This document shows positions 10,581-19,935 of a stretch of DNA of 64,000 nucleotides, in pieces. The DNA is from Calothrix sp. NIES-4105 (GTDB taxonomy: Bacteria > Cyanobacteriota > Cyanobacteriia > Cyanobacteriales > Nostocaceae). Within the stretch, counting starts at the first letter, position 1, and every line of letters starts with the position of its first letter. Location: contig NZ_AP018290.1 in assembly GCF_002368415.1 (NCBI RefSeq), positions 5,283,614 through 5,347,613 on the forward strand, in the 5' to 3' direction. The translations under genes were made by a program, and so were the position numbers. Below the pieces are notes generated by a model. The model was not told where the DNA came from. It saw only the letters and a program-made list of their open reading frames with translations, and ran no database searches.

Positions 10581-10756
10581 GTTGTTTCTTAATTAATTAA
10601 CGTTCAGACAGGCAAGTTACGCCTGTCTTATTTTTTAATTCTCTCTTGAATAAAGTTAATATTAATTAATATAACTTAACATTTGTATATAATATTTAAC
10701 GAAGTAAACTAACCGTAGTTTTAAATTAAATTTAACAGTTCGTGAGGTAATAGATA

Positions 10757-11056
10757 ATGGGTAACATGAATTTCGTCAAGGAGAGTAAAGAAGTAATAGC
10801 AGCAAACGGCGCCAATATGCGGCTTTTGGCAATGCAAAACGGGATAGATATATATAAGGTTTGGGGAAAGATGATGAATTGCGGTGGTTATGGTCAATGC
10901 GGTACATGTATTGTCGAAATCACTGAAGGTATAGGAAATCTTTCACCTCGTACAGACGCAGAAAATCGTATTTTGAAAAAAAAGCCAGAAAACTACCGTC
11001 TTGCTTGTCAAACTCTAGTTAATGGTCCAGTTAGCATTGTAACTAAGCCTAAGTAA
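10757..11056 (+). CDS. 2Fe-2S ferredoxin-like protein between psbK and psbM
   Basis: A 99-residue protein with four cysteines placed as in adrenodoxin- or FdxB-like ferredoxins: Cys42, Cys48, Cys51 (C-x5-C-x2-C in [11 protein letters not shown]) and Cys84 (RLACQ). The insert between them is short, and there is no signal peptide. It should carry one 2Fe-2S cluster and transfer electrons in the cytosol or at the thylakoid surface. Its partner is unknown. The position between psbK and psbM, 79 bp before psbM, suggests a link to photosystem II biogenesis, but this is inference from context. Confidence 0.85.
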   Translation: MGNMNFVKESKEVIAANGANMRLLAMQNGIDIYKVWGKMMNCGGYGQCGTCIVEITEGIGNLSPRTDAENRILKKKPENYRLACQTLVNGPVSIVTKPK

Positions 11057-11134
11057 GATAATTTTTTACCTCACCACTGTAGTTAGTGGTATCCTAAAGT
11101 TGTTGGCTGGATAACATAGAGAGGCTTTGCTAAT

Positions 11135-11251
11135 ATGCAAACTAATGATTTGGGGTTTATTGCGAGCATTTTGTTCGTACTTGTTCCTGCGGTCTTTTTA
11201 ATTCTTCTTTACACAGTCACTGCAAGCCGTGAAGGTGGAAAAGATTCTTAA
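11135..11251 (+). CDS. psbM: photosystem II reaction centre protein M
   Basis: A 38-residue single-helix thylakoid protein. The sequence [20 protein letters not shown] followed by a hydrophobic stretch and [12 protein letters not shown] is a clear PsbM. It lies at the dimer interface of photosystem II. The ORF is too short for most gene finders. An intrinsic terminator follows 22 bp after the stop. Confidence 0.97.
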   Translation: MQTNDLGFIASILFVLVPAVFLILLYTVTASREGGKDS

Positions 11252-11272
11252 AAATCAGTGTATAAAATAGTA

Positions 11273-11305
11273 AAACCCCGCATGTTAATTCATGTGGGGT
11301 TTTTG
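11273..11305. terminator. Rho-independent terminator after psbM
   Basis: Arms AAACCCCGCATG (11273-11284) and CATGTGGGGTTT (11291-11302) pair with a single G-U wobble and a 6-nt loop, followed by TTTTT. The A-rich 5' flank means it can also work for the convergent stress-protein gene. Confidence 0.85.
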
Positions 11306-11311
11306 TTGCAT

Positions 11312-12199
11312 TTAAGCTGCTTCTGTACGCGCGAGTAATACAGGACATGTGGCGTTAACACGAACATAGTCCGAAAGCGAGGCGCCTAACAAGCGGTCTA
11401 AATCAACAAAGCTTTTAGCAATTGAAGGACGACGGTCAGGGGAACCCATTAATAGCAAGTCTATATTGTATTGTTCTGCTAAACGACAAATTTCTTGACC
11501 CGCTCGACCACTAGTAGTAGTAATTGCATCTTGTCCAGTAGTACCACTACCCAAAACGCAACGAGTTGGTATACCATACTTTTTAGCTTCGGCAGCAGCA
11601 GCAGCTAAAACAGGATTATCTGCTGGATTTAATTCAGGTTTGTTCGATTTGCCTAACCATTCAGTATTAACATTGGCAAGAAACAACTCGGCGCCTTTTA
11701 AATCTTGCATTAAGAACAAAGCTAACTTCAAGCAGTGTTTAGCAGAATCAGAACCGTCCATTGCTACCATAACTCGATTAATCTTTTTGACATAAATGTC
11801 ATCTTTAACGAGTAGCATTGGACGCGATGATAGTTGAAAAACGTATTGACTAACCGAGTTAGATAAAATCGACTGTAACCGCTTTAGTCCGCGCGAACCC
11901 ATAATAATTAAATCCGCTTCGATTTCATCTGCCACTTGACAAACTACATCTTTCGGTTCACCCTGACGTAAAATCGAAGAAACACGACTGGGGTCTAAGT
12001 TCAGATATTGAATTGCGTTCGCTAATATTTTACCTCCTTCTTCCCATTTTGCGGTCATCTGCGAAGCGCCTGTTTGGGGAGGTACTACGTGTAAAACAGT
12101 TACTTTCGCGCGCTTTGCAGCCGGTAAATCAGCGAAAGTTTTGAGCATTTCTTCTGCGTGCCCCAATCCGGAGACAGCTAGCAATATTTTTTCTATCAT
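11312..12199 (-). CDS. tandem-domain universal stress protein
   Basis: Two UspA domains in one 295-residue chain. The first starts KILLAVSGLGHAEEM and ends with the ATP-binding-type loop MGSRGLKRLQSILSNSVSQY. The second starts VMVAMDGSDSAKH and ends with MGSPDRRPSIAKSFVDLDRLL and a second G-A-S-L-S-D-Y stretch. The G-S-R/P-x8-G/N-S-V pattern is close to nucleotide-binding Usp proteins. The likely role is stress or redox adaptation in the cytosol, with specific partners unknown. A long inverted repeat lies 40 bp upstream of the start and may control it. Confidence 0.88.
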   Translation of the reverse strand: MIEKILLAVSGLGHAEEMLKTFADLPAAKRAKVTVLHVVPPQTGASQMTAKWEEGGKILANAIQYLNLDPSRVSSILRQGEPKDVVCQVADEIEADLIIMGSRGLKRLQSILSNSVSQYVFQLSSRPMLLVKDDIYVKKINRVMVAMDGSDSAKHCLKLALFLMQDLKGAELFLANVNTEWLGKSNKPELNPADNPVLAAAAAEAKKYGIPTRCVLGSGTTGQDAITTTSGRAGQEICRLAEQYNIDLLLMGSPDRRPSIAKSFVDLDRLLGASLSDYVRVNATCPVLLARTEAA

Positions 12200-12238
12200 C
12201 TTACTCGTTCAGGTTCACAGTTTGGGTGGTAATCGCGT

Positions 12239-12323
12239 TGCGTAAATAAACATTATCAATCTACAGCCAAAGCATTGTTGACTGCTAATCGATAAATGTT
12301 TTGTTTATATGTTTATTTACGCA
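12239..12323. promoter_or_regulatory. 15-bp perfect inverted repeat upstream of the universal stress gene
   Basis: TGCGTAAATAAACAT (12239-12253) and ATGTTTATTTACGCA (12309-12323) are perfect reverse complements 55 bp apart. They lie 40-124 bp upstream of the leftward start codon at 12199. They could form a long hairpin in the 5' leader or be a two-site operator. Confidence 0.5.
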
Positions 12324-12906
12324 GAATTATTGTTTATTTTGTTTGAGTTGAAGCAGATAAACTACTTAAGTAACAGGAGCAAATAGTGCCTTATAAATGT
12401 ACTATTTACAAGCTGTTGTGTATTTATTGTTCGATTATGTTTATCTACTACTTTTGAGTATACTCTATTATTTTCTACTCATCAGTTTAACAATTGTTAT
12501 CTAGGTGATTAGTCTTTATCTATATCTACCAATTTTAATTAACCAAATTTATAAAATTTGTTGCAATCTGTATTGTAAAAATATTCATACATTAACTTTT
12601 GTAAAAAATAAGTAATAATTCCTTAAGTTTTACGTGACGGTAATATTAAGTTTGTTATAGATTCTTTTAATATTAGTTATATTAATAATGATTAACGATA
12701 CTAAAAGTTTCGATAATGAATTGTAGGTTATGCATCTGCCCTTGACCACTGCACGAGCTACAAAGAAAGAAAAATTTACATTAAAGTATGATAATGGCGC
12801 CGTTTTTTGTCTTCTTTGTGTTCTTTGTGACCTTTGTGGTTTATTATTTTTACCACAGAGGCACAGAGGACACAGAGAGAGGATGTTTGAGAGTGTGATG
12901 TTTTAT
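12324..12906. other. intergenic region with CACAGAGG/CACAAAGG-type repeats
   Basis: AT-rich and non-coding up to about 12780. From 12806 to 12883 there are two inverted families of 8-9-bp units, TCTTTGTGTTCTTTGTGACC and ACCACAGAGGCACAGAGGAC. A possible 79-codon ORF across them is repeat translation and was not called. Confidence 0.6.
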
Positions 12907-13158
12907 TTAAGTTTCGCCATTTTGCTGATTGAGGAGACGGTCGAGCGCACGGCGAATTTCGGTTTGTAAGCCGTTAAAGCGGATGTCACTTTCGATTTTT
13001 AGTTGTCTGAACTCTGCTAGCATTATTTCAAAACGCTGGTCACTCTCAATTTGACGCTGCTTTATATTTTGCAATTCGGTGGTTACTGTTTCAAAATTTT
13101 GCTGATGAATTTGAGCGGTCTGTAAAAGTGCTTCTGCTGCTGCTCGTATGTCGTTCAT
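12907..13158 (-). CDS. small coiled-coil protein, function unknown
   Basis: An 83-residue, almost wholly helical, charged protein (QTAQIHQQNFETVTTELQNI and EFRQLKIESDIRFNGLQTEI) with heptad spacing typical of a coiled coil. Related short proteins are abundant in filamentous cyanobacteria and have no assigned role. ATG 13158 is preferred over the longer frame because GGAG stands 7 nt upstream of it. Confidence 0.55.
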   Translation of the reverse strand: MNDIRAAAEALLQTAQIHQQNFETVTTELQNIKQRQIESDQRFEIMLAEFRQLKIESDIRFNGLQTEIRRALDRLLNQQNGET

Positions 13159-13344
13159 ATCGCGCTCCAATGAAAGCTACTTTATTTTCTAGAGGTTCGG
13201 GTTGTTGAGGTGTTCGGATGATATTATGTTGTTAACTTTATATGTATAGCTATTTTATACGATTGGTGTTGAACTTGCTTAAAGGGTCTTTATCAAGTAG
13301 ACGATAAATGCCTAAACAATGCTTTTACGTTAAACGACCTGTGA

Positions 13345-13834
<490 letters not shown>

Positions 13835-13868
13835 CAGATACTTGAGTATTTAAAACTTAGTTTTTGTT

Positions 13869-13892
13869 GGGACGGGCAAGGATGCCCGTTCC
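13869..13892. repeat. dispersed palindrome GGGCAAGGATGCCC
   Basis: ACGGGCA and TGCCCGT flank AGGA. The reverse-complement form (GTGGGCATCCTTGCCCGC) is at 29832-29849 and a shorter relative (ACAGGCATCCCTGCCTGT) at 18050-18067. Placed between convergent genes it may also terminate transcription. Confidence 0.65.
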
Positions 13893-13921
13893 ACAAGATA
13901 ATAACTATGAGGTTTTTGTTT

Positions 13922-16027
13922 TTAGGCTGCTACTGGCGCCAACCCGTTATGACGTAATAAAGGTTCGGTGCTTGGTTCGCGTCCTCGGAAGTTTTTGAAT
14001 ACTTCCATTGGGTGTTTGCTTCCACCTAGTGCTAGTACGGTTTCGCGGTAGCGTCTACCTGTGTCTTTTACTGCTTCTTCGTTATCTAAACCAGCTTCTT
14101 CAAATGCTGCAAAAGCGTCTGCACTTAATACTTCTGCCCATTTGTAGCTGTAGTAACCTGATGCATATCCACCTGCGAAGATGTGACCGAAGGCACATAA
14201 GAAAGCGTCTTCTGGTAAGGGTGGAATAACGGTGGTTGTTTTGGCAAGACGCGCGCGGAGGTCTGAAGCTTTTTCTGCACCACCTGGACGGTAGCTGTTG
14301 TGAAGTTCTAAGTCAACTAAGCTAAAGTGGACTTGGCGAAGTGTTGCGGTACCGCTCATGTAGTTCTTGGCGGCGAGTAGCTTTTGGTAGTAATGTTCGG
14401 GTAATGTTTCGCCTGTTTCGTAATGTTTTGCCATGCCGAATAATGTTGGACGCTCGTAACACCAGTTTTCCATAAATTGACTGGGTAGTTCGACTGCATC
14501 CCACTCAACGTTGTTAATACCTGCTGCACTTACATAATCTACTTTGGTAAGCATGTGGTGCAAGCCATGTCCAAACTCGTGGAATAAGGTTTCAACTTCG
14601 TTAAATGTCATTAAGCTGGGTTTACCATCAATAGGTGGAGTTTGGTTACATACCAAATACGCTACAGGTAAACGAGTTTTACTTGTACCATTTTGGGTTA
14701 ACTTTGCCCGGTTTATACAAGTATCCATCCAGGCGCCACCACGTTTTTCAGCGGGACGGCTATATGGGTCAAGATAGAAGTAAGCAATAGGGGAACCTGT
14801 ATCATCAGCTATTTGGAAGTAACGAACATCAGGATGCCAAACGGGTGCTTGTCCATCAATAGGAGTAACAGTTACACCAAACAACCGTTGTACTAACCCA
14901 AACAAACCATCAAGAACTTGAGGTAGTGGGAAGTAAGGACGCAGTTCTTCTGCTGTAAAATCAAACTTAGCTTCGCGCTGGCGTTCTGCCCAAAAACTAA
15001 TATCCCAGTGTTTTAAATCTGATGCTTCTGTGGCGCCTTTTGACGCTGCAAACTCTTTGAGTTCTTCTAATTCTTTTACTGCTGCATCATAAGAAGCTGC
15101 CCGTAGTTCTTCGAGTAATTTTTGTACAGCTTCGACACTTGGCGCCATTTTGCTCTTTAAGCTAACCTCGGCATAATTCTTATAACCAAGTAGCTGTGCT
15201 AATTCAGTACGTAATTCTAAAATACGCTCAATAAGTGGATTATTATCTAACTCACCTGAAGACGCGCGTGTGATAGAAGCTTTATATAACTTTTCGCGCA
15301 AATCACGACGAGTACTATGCTGTAAGAAAGGCCCATAACTAGGAAAATCAAGCGTAATTACCCAAGGGCCATCTTCTGGTGTAGCATTTTCTTCACCTTT
15401 CTCGCGCGCAGCTTGGGCAGCAAGACTTACTAAGCTAGGTGGTAAACCTTGTATTTCATCTTTACTTGTTAACTTCAAACTAAAAGCTTTAGTAGCATCA
15501 AGAACATGGTTAGAAAACTTCGTCGAGAGTTCCGCTAACTCCATTTGAATAGCATTGAAACGTTCCTTGCCTTCAGCTTCCAAACCAATACCAGATAATT
15601 CTGCATCACGAATAGCAGACTCAACAATACGCTTTTGGGCAGGTTCAAGCGTTGCCCATACATCACTGTTACGTAGAGATTTAAAAGCGTTGTAAACAGG
15701 TTGACTCTGACTAAGCTTATTAGAAAACTGAACTACTTGAGGTTGAACACTTTCATAAGCAGAGCGCAGTTCATTACTATTTTTCACACCCATCAAGTGA
15801 CTGACGGCGCCCCAAGTCCAGTACAAGCGTTCGGTAATTTTTTCCAGCGGTTCAACCAAACCACTCCAAGTTGGCTGTATGTTATTCTCCAACTTAGTAA
15901 GTTCTGCATCCAGTTCGGTTATTAACTCAGTTACCGCAGGTACTACATGTTCAGGTGTAATTTCTTCAAAAGGAGGTAAACCAGAACCTTTCAACAAAGG
16001 ATTATTCGATATAGTTGCTGTACTCAT
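13922..16027 (-). CDS. prlC: M3-family oligopeptidase A-like metallopeptidase
   Basis: This 701-residue zinc peptidase has the M3 signature F-H-E-F-G-H-G-L-H in the second half, followed by E-x-P-S-Q-F-M-E-N-W. PrlC-like enzymes degrade short peptides (including signal-peptide fragments) in the cytosol. Other family segments are LPPFEEITPEHVVPAV at the N-terminus and GGYASGYYSYKWAEVLSADAF near the C-terminus. Full length, no frameshift. It is transcribed alone. The start ATG 16027 is well placed, with the conserved L-P-P-F-E motif near residue 17. Confidence 0.95.
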   Translation of the reverse strand: MSTATISNNPLLKGSGLPPFEEITPEHVVPAVTELITELDAELTKLENNIQPTWSGLVEPLEKITERLYWTWGAVSHLMGVKNSNELRSAYESVQPQVVQFSNKLSQSQPVYNAFKSLRNSDVWATLEPAQKRIVESAIRDAELSGIGLEAEGKERFNAIQMELAELSTKFSNHVLDATKAFSLKLTSKDEIQGLPPSLVSLAAQAAREKGEENATPEDGPWVITLDFPSYGPFLQHSTRRDLREKLYKASITRASSGELDNNPLIERILELRTELAQLLGYKNYAEVSLKSKMAPSVEAVQKLLEELRAASYDAAVKELEELKEFAASKGATEASDLKHWDISFWAERQREAKFDFTAEELRPYFPLPQVLDGLFGLVQRLFGVTVTPIDGQAPVWHPDVRYFQIADDTGSPIAYFYLDPYSRPAEKRGGAWMDTCINRAKLTQNGTSKTRLPVAYLVCNQTPPIDGKPSLMTFNEVETLFHEFGHGLHHMLTKVDYVSAAGINNVEWDAVELPSQFMENWCYERPTLFGMAKHYETGETLPEHYYQKLLAAKNYMSGTATLRQVHFSLVDLELHNSYRPGGAEKASDLRARLAKTTTVIPPLPEDAFLCAFGHIFAGGYASGYYSYKWAEVLSADAFAAFEEAGLDNEEAVKDTGRRYRETVLALGGSKHPMEVFKNFRGREPSTEPLLRHNGLAPVAA

Positions 16028-16117
16028 AGATTTGTGTGAGACGCTTTCTGTCCTAAAAGTTATCCATCTTTATAATGTAGCGATTGTGGCTGCTTTATTT
16101 AACTACCAGATTCCCGA

Positions 16118-16697
16118 ACCTGGCAACGGATACAACGGATGTAACGGATATCAATACTGCTCGGTTTAGAATAAGAATCCCCCCAACCCCCCACGTGGAA
16201 GGCAGGGCCGTTTCATTCTTGGAAGGAAATTAAATTCAGTTGAGACTTGCTACGAGATTACCCTTAACTACCGTCTCTTTCTTTGTGCCCTTTGTGACAT
16301 GCAGTGGTTTATTCATTTAATGAACCACAAAGAACACAAAGAACACAAAGGGTAATAGCAATTTTTCTTTTTAGAATGAAACAGCCCTGCCACGTGGAAG
16401 GGGGGCTAAAAGCCGCTCTTTTCCCCCCTTCCACGCGCTACTGTGTACACACATCTTTGATAACCCCCTTGTATTCCCCCTTTGTGTCTTTGTGGTTTAT
16501 CTGCTTAAGGAACCACGAAGGGCACAAAGGGCACAAAGAAAGAGAAGAAAGGGAAGAAAATTTTGTTTCAGAAACTTGTGTAAACACCGTAGCCTTATTA
16601 AGGGGGATCTATTTCGAGAAAATCTCAAAACCTACGTAGTATTGAAACGGATATAGCAGATAAACCATCCGTTACATCCGCTACATCCGTTGCCAGA
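16118..16697. repeat. repeat cluster with outer 29-bp inverted ACGGATGTA-type arms
   Basis: TGGCAACGGATAC... at 16118 and its near reverse complement ending GTTGCCA at 16694 (about 4 mismatches in 29) enclose the whole prlC-capA gap. Inside sits a MITE-like element (16152-16645). No gene was found here. Confidence 0.6.
16152..16645. mobile_element. MITE-like element A with 9-bp target duplication
   Basis: The element starts CAATACTGCTCGGTTT and ends CCTACGTAGTATTGA. It is flanked by the same 9 bp, AACGGATAT, at 16143-16151 and 16646-16654. It shares both ends with element B (20427-20660). The interior holds inverted CACAAAGG-type units and CCCCCCTTCCACGCG segments, with no coding capacity. 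A direct repeat of 9 bp at two independent sites is good evidence for past transposition. Confidence 0.75.
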
Positions 16698-16699
16698 GC

Positions 16700-17830
16700 T
16701 TATTTTGAAGTATCTTTGCTTGCAACGTCAGCTTCAGGAAAATTTATTTCGCCTTTACGGTTAATGCTTATTTTGCTGTTGGGGAAATTGCGTTGTGTTA
16801 AAGACCTGACTAAATCAATAGTTTCTCCGTACTTATCAACTTGAGGAATTCCGGTTTTATCCAATTGAATTGAATCAATTTTACCTGATACAAAATCACC
16901 GTCTTGGTTTAATTTGGCTTCGAGAATTAGTGAATCACCTTTTTCAGCAGTTGTTGAAAATGTTTTATATCCCAGGAAGTTTCCTAATGAGTACGCGATA
17001 AGTTTACCTTTGTATACTTCCATTGCGCGCGGGACGTGTGGACCGTGACCTAAAATTAAATCGGCGCCTGCATCTACCATACTACGGGCAAATAATACTG
17101 AGTTGCCTCGGTTTTCTCCATAGAAATATTCGGTTTGGTTACGAACGTGAAGTGCATCGCTACCTTCTCTTCCAACGTGCATTGATATAATAACTATCTT
17201 GGCTTTTTGTCTTGCTTGCTTGACAAGTGCTTTGGCTTTTTGAATATCCTGAACAGTATTGCAGTACTCATAAAAGCAAAACCCTATCCAAGCAACAGGA
17301 ATATTCTTGACTTCTGTATAGAGAATCTGATTTTTGGCGCCAACTGTTTTGACTCCAGCAGCATTCAAGTTATTAACTGTATCGGAAAACCCTATCTTAC
17401 CAAAGTCCATAGCATGGTTATTGGCAACACTCATTACATCAAAGCCAACTTGTGAAAACAGCTTTGCATATTCTGGTGGAGAACGGAAAGCAAACACCAT
17501 TCCTCTACTTGTATTTTTGGTAGTATATGGATGGTTTGTTAAAGTACTTTCGTAGTTACCAAACAAAATATCTGAATTTTTAAGCTTATCTCGAACTGGT
17601 TTAGGAAAAAGCTGGTTAGGATTCCTAGGAAGACGATAATCTGGAAAGTTTGTTCCAGCAACAATATCTCCAACGGCTTTGATAGTAATATACTCAGATT
17701 TAGATTTTTGCGATGGTTGCGTAGAATTGTTTATATTAAAATTATTCGCAAGATAAAATGATGGAGTTTGTAAACTAAAAAACGTTAAACCTATAAAGCT
17801 AATGAAATAGTTAAGATTAAAATAATTCAT
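16700..17830 (-). CDS. CapA-family (PGA_cap) metallophosphatase-like protein
   Basis: The protein has the CapA layout: AVGDIVAGTNFPDY (metal-binding Asp) near the start of the domain, FGNYESTLTNHPY, SVANNHAMDFG, IISMHVGREGSD and GHGPHVPRAMEVYKGKLIAYSLGNFLG. The family includes poly-gamma-glutamate synthesis proteins and calcineurin-like enzymes. ATG 17830 gives a signal-anchor (NYFNLNYFISFIGLTFFSLQ), so it is probably exported. An upstream in-frame start at 17899 would bury that signal and was rejected. The actual substrate is unknown. Confidence 0.85.
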   Translation of the reverse strand: MNYFNLNYFISFIGLTFFSLQTPSFYLANNFNINNSTQPSQKSKSEYITIKAVGDIVAGTNFPDYRLPRNPNQLFPKPVRDKLKNSDILFGNYESTLTNHPYTTKNTSRGMVFAFRSPPEYAKLFSQVGFDVMSVANNHAMDFGKIGFSDTVNNLNAAGVKTVGAKNQILYTEVKNIPVAWIGFCFYEYCNTVQDIQKAKALVKQARQKAKIVIISMHVGREGSDALHVRNQTEYFYGENRGNSVLFARSMVDAGADLILGHGPHVPRAMEVYKGKLIAYSLGNFLGYKTFSTTAEKGDSLILEAKLNQDGDFVSGKIDSIQLDKTGIPQVDKYGETIDLVRSLTQRNFPNSKISINRKGEINFPEADVASKDTSK

Positions 17831-18196
17831 AGATATATAGCAAATTTTTGTATAGTCTTTACTTCTTAAACATTCGCGATTTAAGAATTTCCGGAACAAT
17901 TAATAGTAAAGAGTTACAAAGGATGAAATTGACTGATATTCAAATTCTATTAACTTGATTTAAGATACGGCTGAGTGAAGATACGTATTTTATTATCCTA
18001 TTGAACCAAAATATAGACAGTACAACTTACATCTCATATAGTTTGTAGCACAGGCATCCCTGCCTGTAAATTACGTATAAATTTTTACTAAAAATATACA
18101 TAAGACACAGAGGAGAGAGCAGGAGAGCTTTTAAATGCCTGAAAGCAGTTTTCAACAGTATGATAAAATAGTATGATGTTATGATAATCCAAACAA
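17831..18196. other. intergenic region
   Basis: AT-rich. It holds the small palindrome at 18050-18067 and, just before the next gene, repeated TATGATA units (18158-18186) that could bind the antitoxin encoded there. No gene was found. Confidence 0.4.
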
Positions 18197-18436
18197 ATGG
18201 TTAAAAAAGTTACAATAACCCTTGATGACGATGTTCTTGCTTTTGTTGATAAGCAAGCATTAGATAATGAAAACCAAGGAAACCGTAGTGCTTTTATCAA
18301 TACTGTATTGAAAGAATTGAAAAAGCAACGTTTACAGGAAAAGTTAAAAGCAGCATATATACAAGACTCACAAAACGAAGCTTATCGAAAAGAAGTTGCT
18401 GCGTGGGATATAACTGTAGGTGATGGTATTGAGTAA
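18197..18436 (+). CDS. MazE-like ribbon-helix-helix antitoxin, now orphan
   Basis: The 79-residue protein begins MVKKVTITLDDDVLAFVDKQ, a ribbon-helix-helix DNA-binding fold, and ends in an acidic toxin-binding tail (AAYIQDSQNEAYRKEVAAWD). It is typical of cyanobacterial MazE partners. The TAATG overlap with the next frame is the usual coupling of mazE and mazF. The mazF reading frame here is broken, so the antitoxin is an orphan, still intact. Confidence 0.82.
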   Translation: MVKKVTITLDDDVLAFVDKQALDNENQGNRSAFINTVLKELKKQRLQEKLKAAYIQDSQNEAYRKEVAAWDITVGDGIE

Positions 18437-18590
18437 TGCCAAATGGTAATTTAACTTACCGACGTGGAGAAATACGTTGGGTTGATCTAGAACCAACAAT
18501 AGGCAAAGAAGCAAAAAAACTCGTGCTTGTTTGATTATTCAGATGATGTTGGAAATCGTTACAGTTTTTTAACCATAGTAATGAAGAAAC
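18436..18590 (+). pseudogene. mazF toxin remnant with two frameshifts
   Basis: Translation starts MPNGNLTYRRGEIRWVDLEP and reaches T-I-G-K-E-A-K-K before a stop at 18530. The MazF sequence resumes after a one-base loss (T-R-A-C-L-I-I-Q) and again after a second one-base loss near 18540 (D-V-G-N-R-Y-S-F-L-T-I-V), then ends. The distal half is missing; the flanking copy of the 368-bp duplication begins right after it. Confidence 0.8.
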
Positions 18591-18604
18591 TTTATTATGA
18601 AAAC

Positions 18605-19347
18605 AAGTCGAAAGACATTACTCCCGACTTTTCCATGCTTGAATTTTCAAAGAATTAATTTTATTGAAGTTCTTGGTTTAACCAAGCTTCCAAGTCACTT
18701 AAAGCAGAAAAATCTAATAGCGCTTCTGCTAATGCTTCTAATTGCTCTGTAGACAGCAAATGGATACTTTCAATTATAGATGCATCAATCTCACCAAAAC
18801 GGCGATAAAGTAGGCGTAGAACAAAACGTTGTCCTCCTTCGACTCTTCCTTCTTGCTTGGCAAGTTCGCGGGGACAGTTGATAAAGTGGCGCCAATCTCA
18901 TAATTAACTCCGTTTCCTCACTATCTTCTGGTTTGTTAAATTCTAGATTTTGCTTGAAGCTACATAATGATTATTACAAAAAGTCGAAAGACATTACTCC
19001 CGACTTTTCCATGCTTGAATTTTCAAAGCATTAATTTTATTGAAGTTCTTGGTTTAACCAAGCTTCCAAGTCACTTAAAGCAGAAAAATCTAATAGCGCT
19101 TGCCCTAATGCTTCTAATTGCTCTGTAGACAATATACGAACTCGTTCGATTATCGATGCATCAATCTCACCAAAACGGCGAGAAAGTTGGAGTAAAACTA
19201 AACGCTGTTCTCCTTCAGCTCTTCCTTCTTGCTTGGCAAGTTCACGGGGACAGTTGATAAAGTGGCGCCAGTCTCATAAGTAGCTCCGTTTCTTCTGTAT
19301 CTTCTGGTTTATGGAATTCTAGATTTTGCTTGAAATTATATAATGAT
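18605..19347. repeat. tandem duplication of about 368 bp
   Basis: Copy 1 is 18605-18972 and copy 2 is 18981-19347; both begin AAGTCGAAAGACATTACTCC and end near ACATAATGATT / ATATAATGATT. They differ by scattered substitutions (roughly one in ten by eye), so the duplication is not recent. Each copy holds the 3' third of a DUF4351-type gene read on the minus strand. Confidence 0.85.
18661..18972 (-). pseudogene. duplicated DUF4351 C-terminal fragment
   Basis: On the minus strand this copy encodes R-R-F-G-E-I-D-A-S-I-I-E-S and E-A-L-L-D-F-S-A-L-S-D-L-E-A-W-L-N-Q-E-L-Q, then stops at 18661. It has no start and no N-terminal part. It is the distal copy of the tandem duplication. Confidence 0.75.
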
Positions 19348-19935
19348 TCTAGCGTTGCTTGTTTGAAAGCGTTATTCTCTGGTAGTGAGATAAATTCATC
19401 GATAGCATTTTCCTGCGTTGTGTCTCGACCTAACATCCTTAACCACAAAGTTTCAGGCACGCTTTGTAAATCGTGTATAGCGACGATTGCTGTTCGTAAT
19501 ATTTCTGGCGTAAAATACACACCTGGCGCCCAATTGGCATTTGGTTCTGCTTTACATTTGGATAATATCTCATCGGATATCGTTGGTGTAAGAATCCATA
19601 GCTTTGGTATTGCTGTTTGTAAAAGAACAGTTTTGTTTCGCTAGCTTGTGGCGCTGTAATGATTTTTGAACTTCCCATACCTTGATTATACAATCGGAAA
19701 TATCATCTTCTGGCACCGGATTACGAAACGGCTCAATTATAGCGGGAAACTCTGCAAACTTTCCAAGTAGACCTAGTGGTTCTAACTCAGGGTTTTGCAG
19801 CACACGAGGAGTAAATAAAATATCTATCATCTTGACTTCTGCTGCAACGCGACTTGGTACTTTAATTGCACCATAAGGCGTTAGTAAAGATTCGATAAAA
19901 TCTTTACTAAACTGGTCATGTATAAATCGAGTCAT
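19038..19935 (-). pseudogene. Rpn/PD-(D/E)XK transposase-like protein with DUF4351 tail, frameshifted
   Basis: Pieces in three frames make one protein. The first starts MTRFIHDQFSKDFIESLLTP and holds a V-K-M-I-D-I-L-F-T stretch and F-R-N-P-V-P-E-D-D. The middle piece is about 19439-19570, and the next begins Y-F-T-P-E-I-L-R-T-A near 19518. The last has the DUF4351 ending A-W-L-N-Q-E-L-Q. Frameshifts lie near 19640, 19520 and 19260. Intact members are abundant in filamentous cyanobacteria and resemble Rpn recombination-promoting nucleases. The gene is dead here. Confidence 0.78.

Noticed and set aside
12730-12969. Frame of 79 codons on the + strand
   Set aside because: It is mainly translation of CACAGAGG/CTTTGTG repeats and overlaps the repeat cluster and the end of the coiled-coil gene.
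13195-13230. GGTTCGGGTT as a tRNA T-loop
   Set aside because: No acceptor stem or anticodon arm could be formed around it. No tRNA was recognised in the window.
16304-16639. 111-codon frame inside element A
   Set aside because: The sequence is repeat DNA (CACAAAGG units and CCCCCCTTCCACGCG segments) with no protein similarity; it sits wholly inside the MITE-like element.
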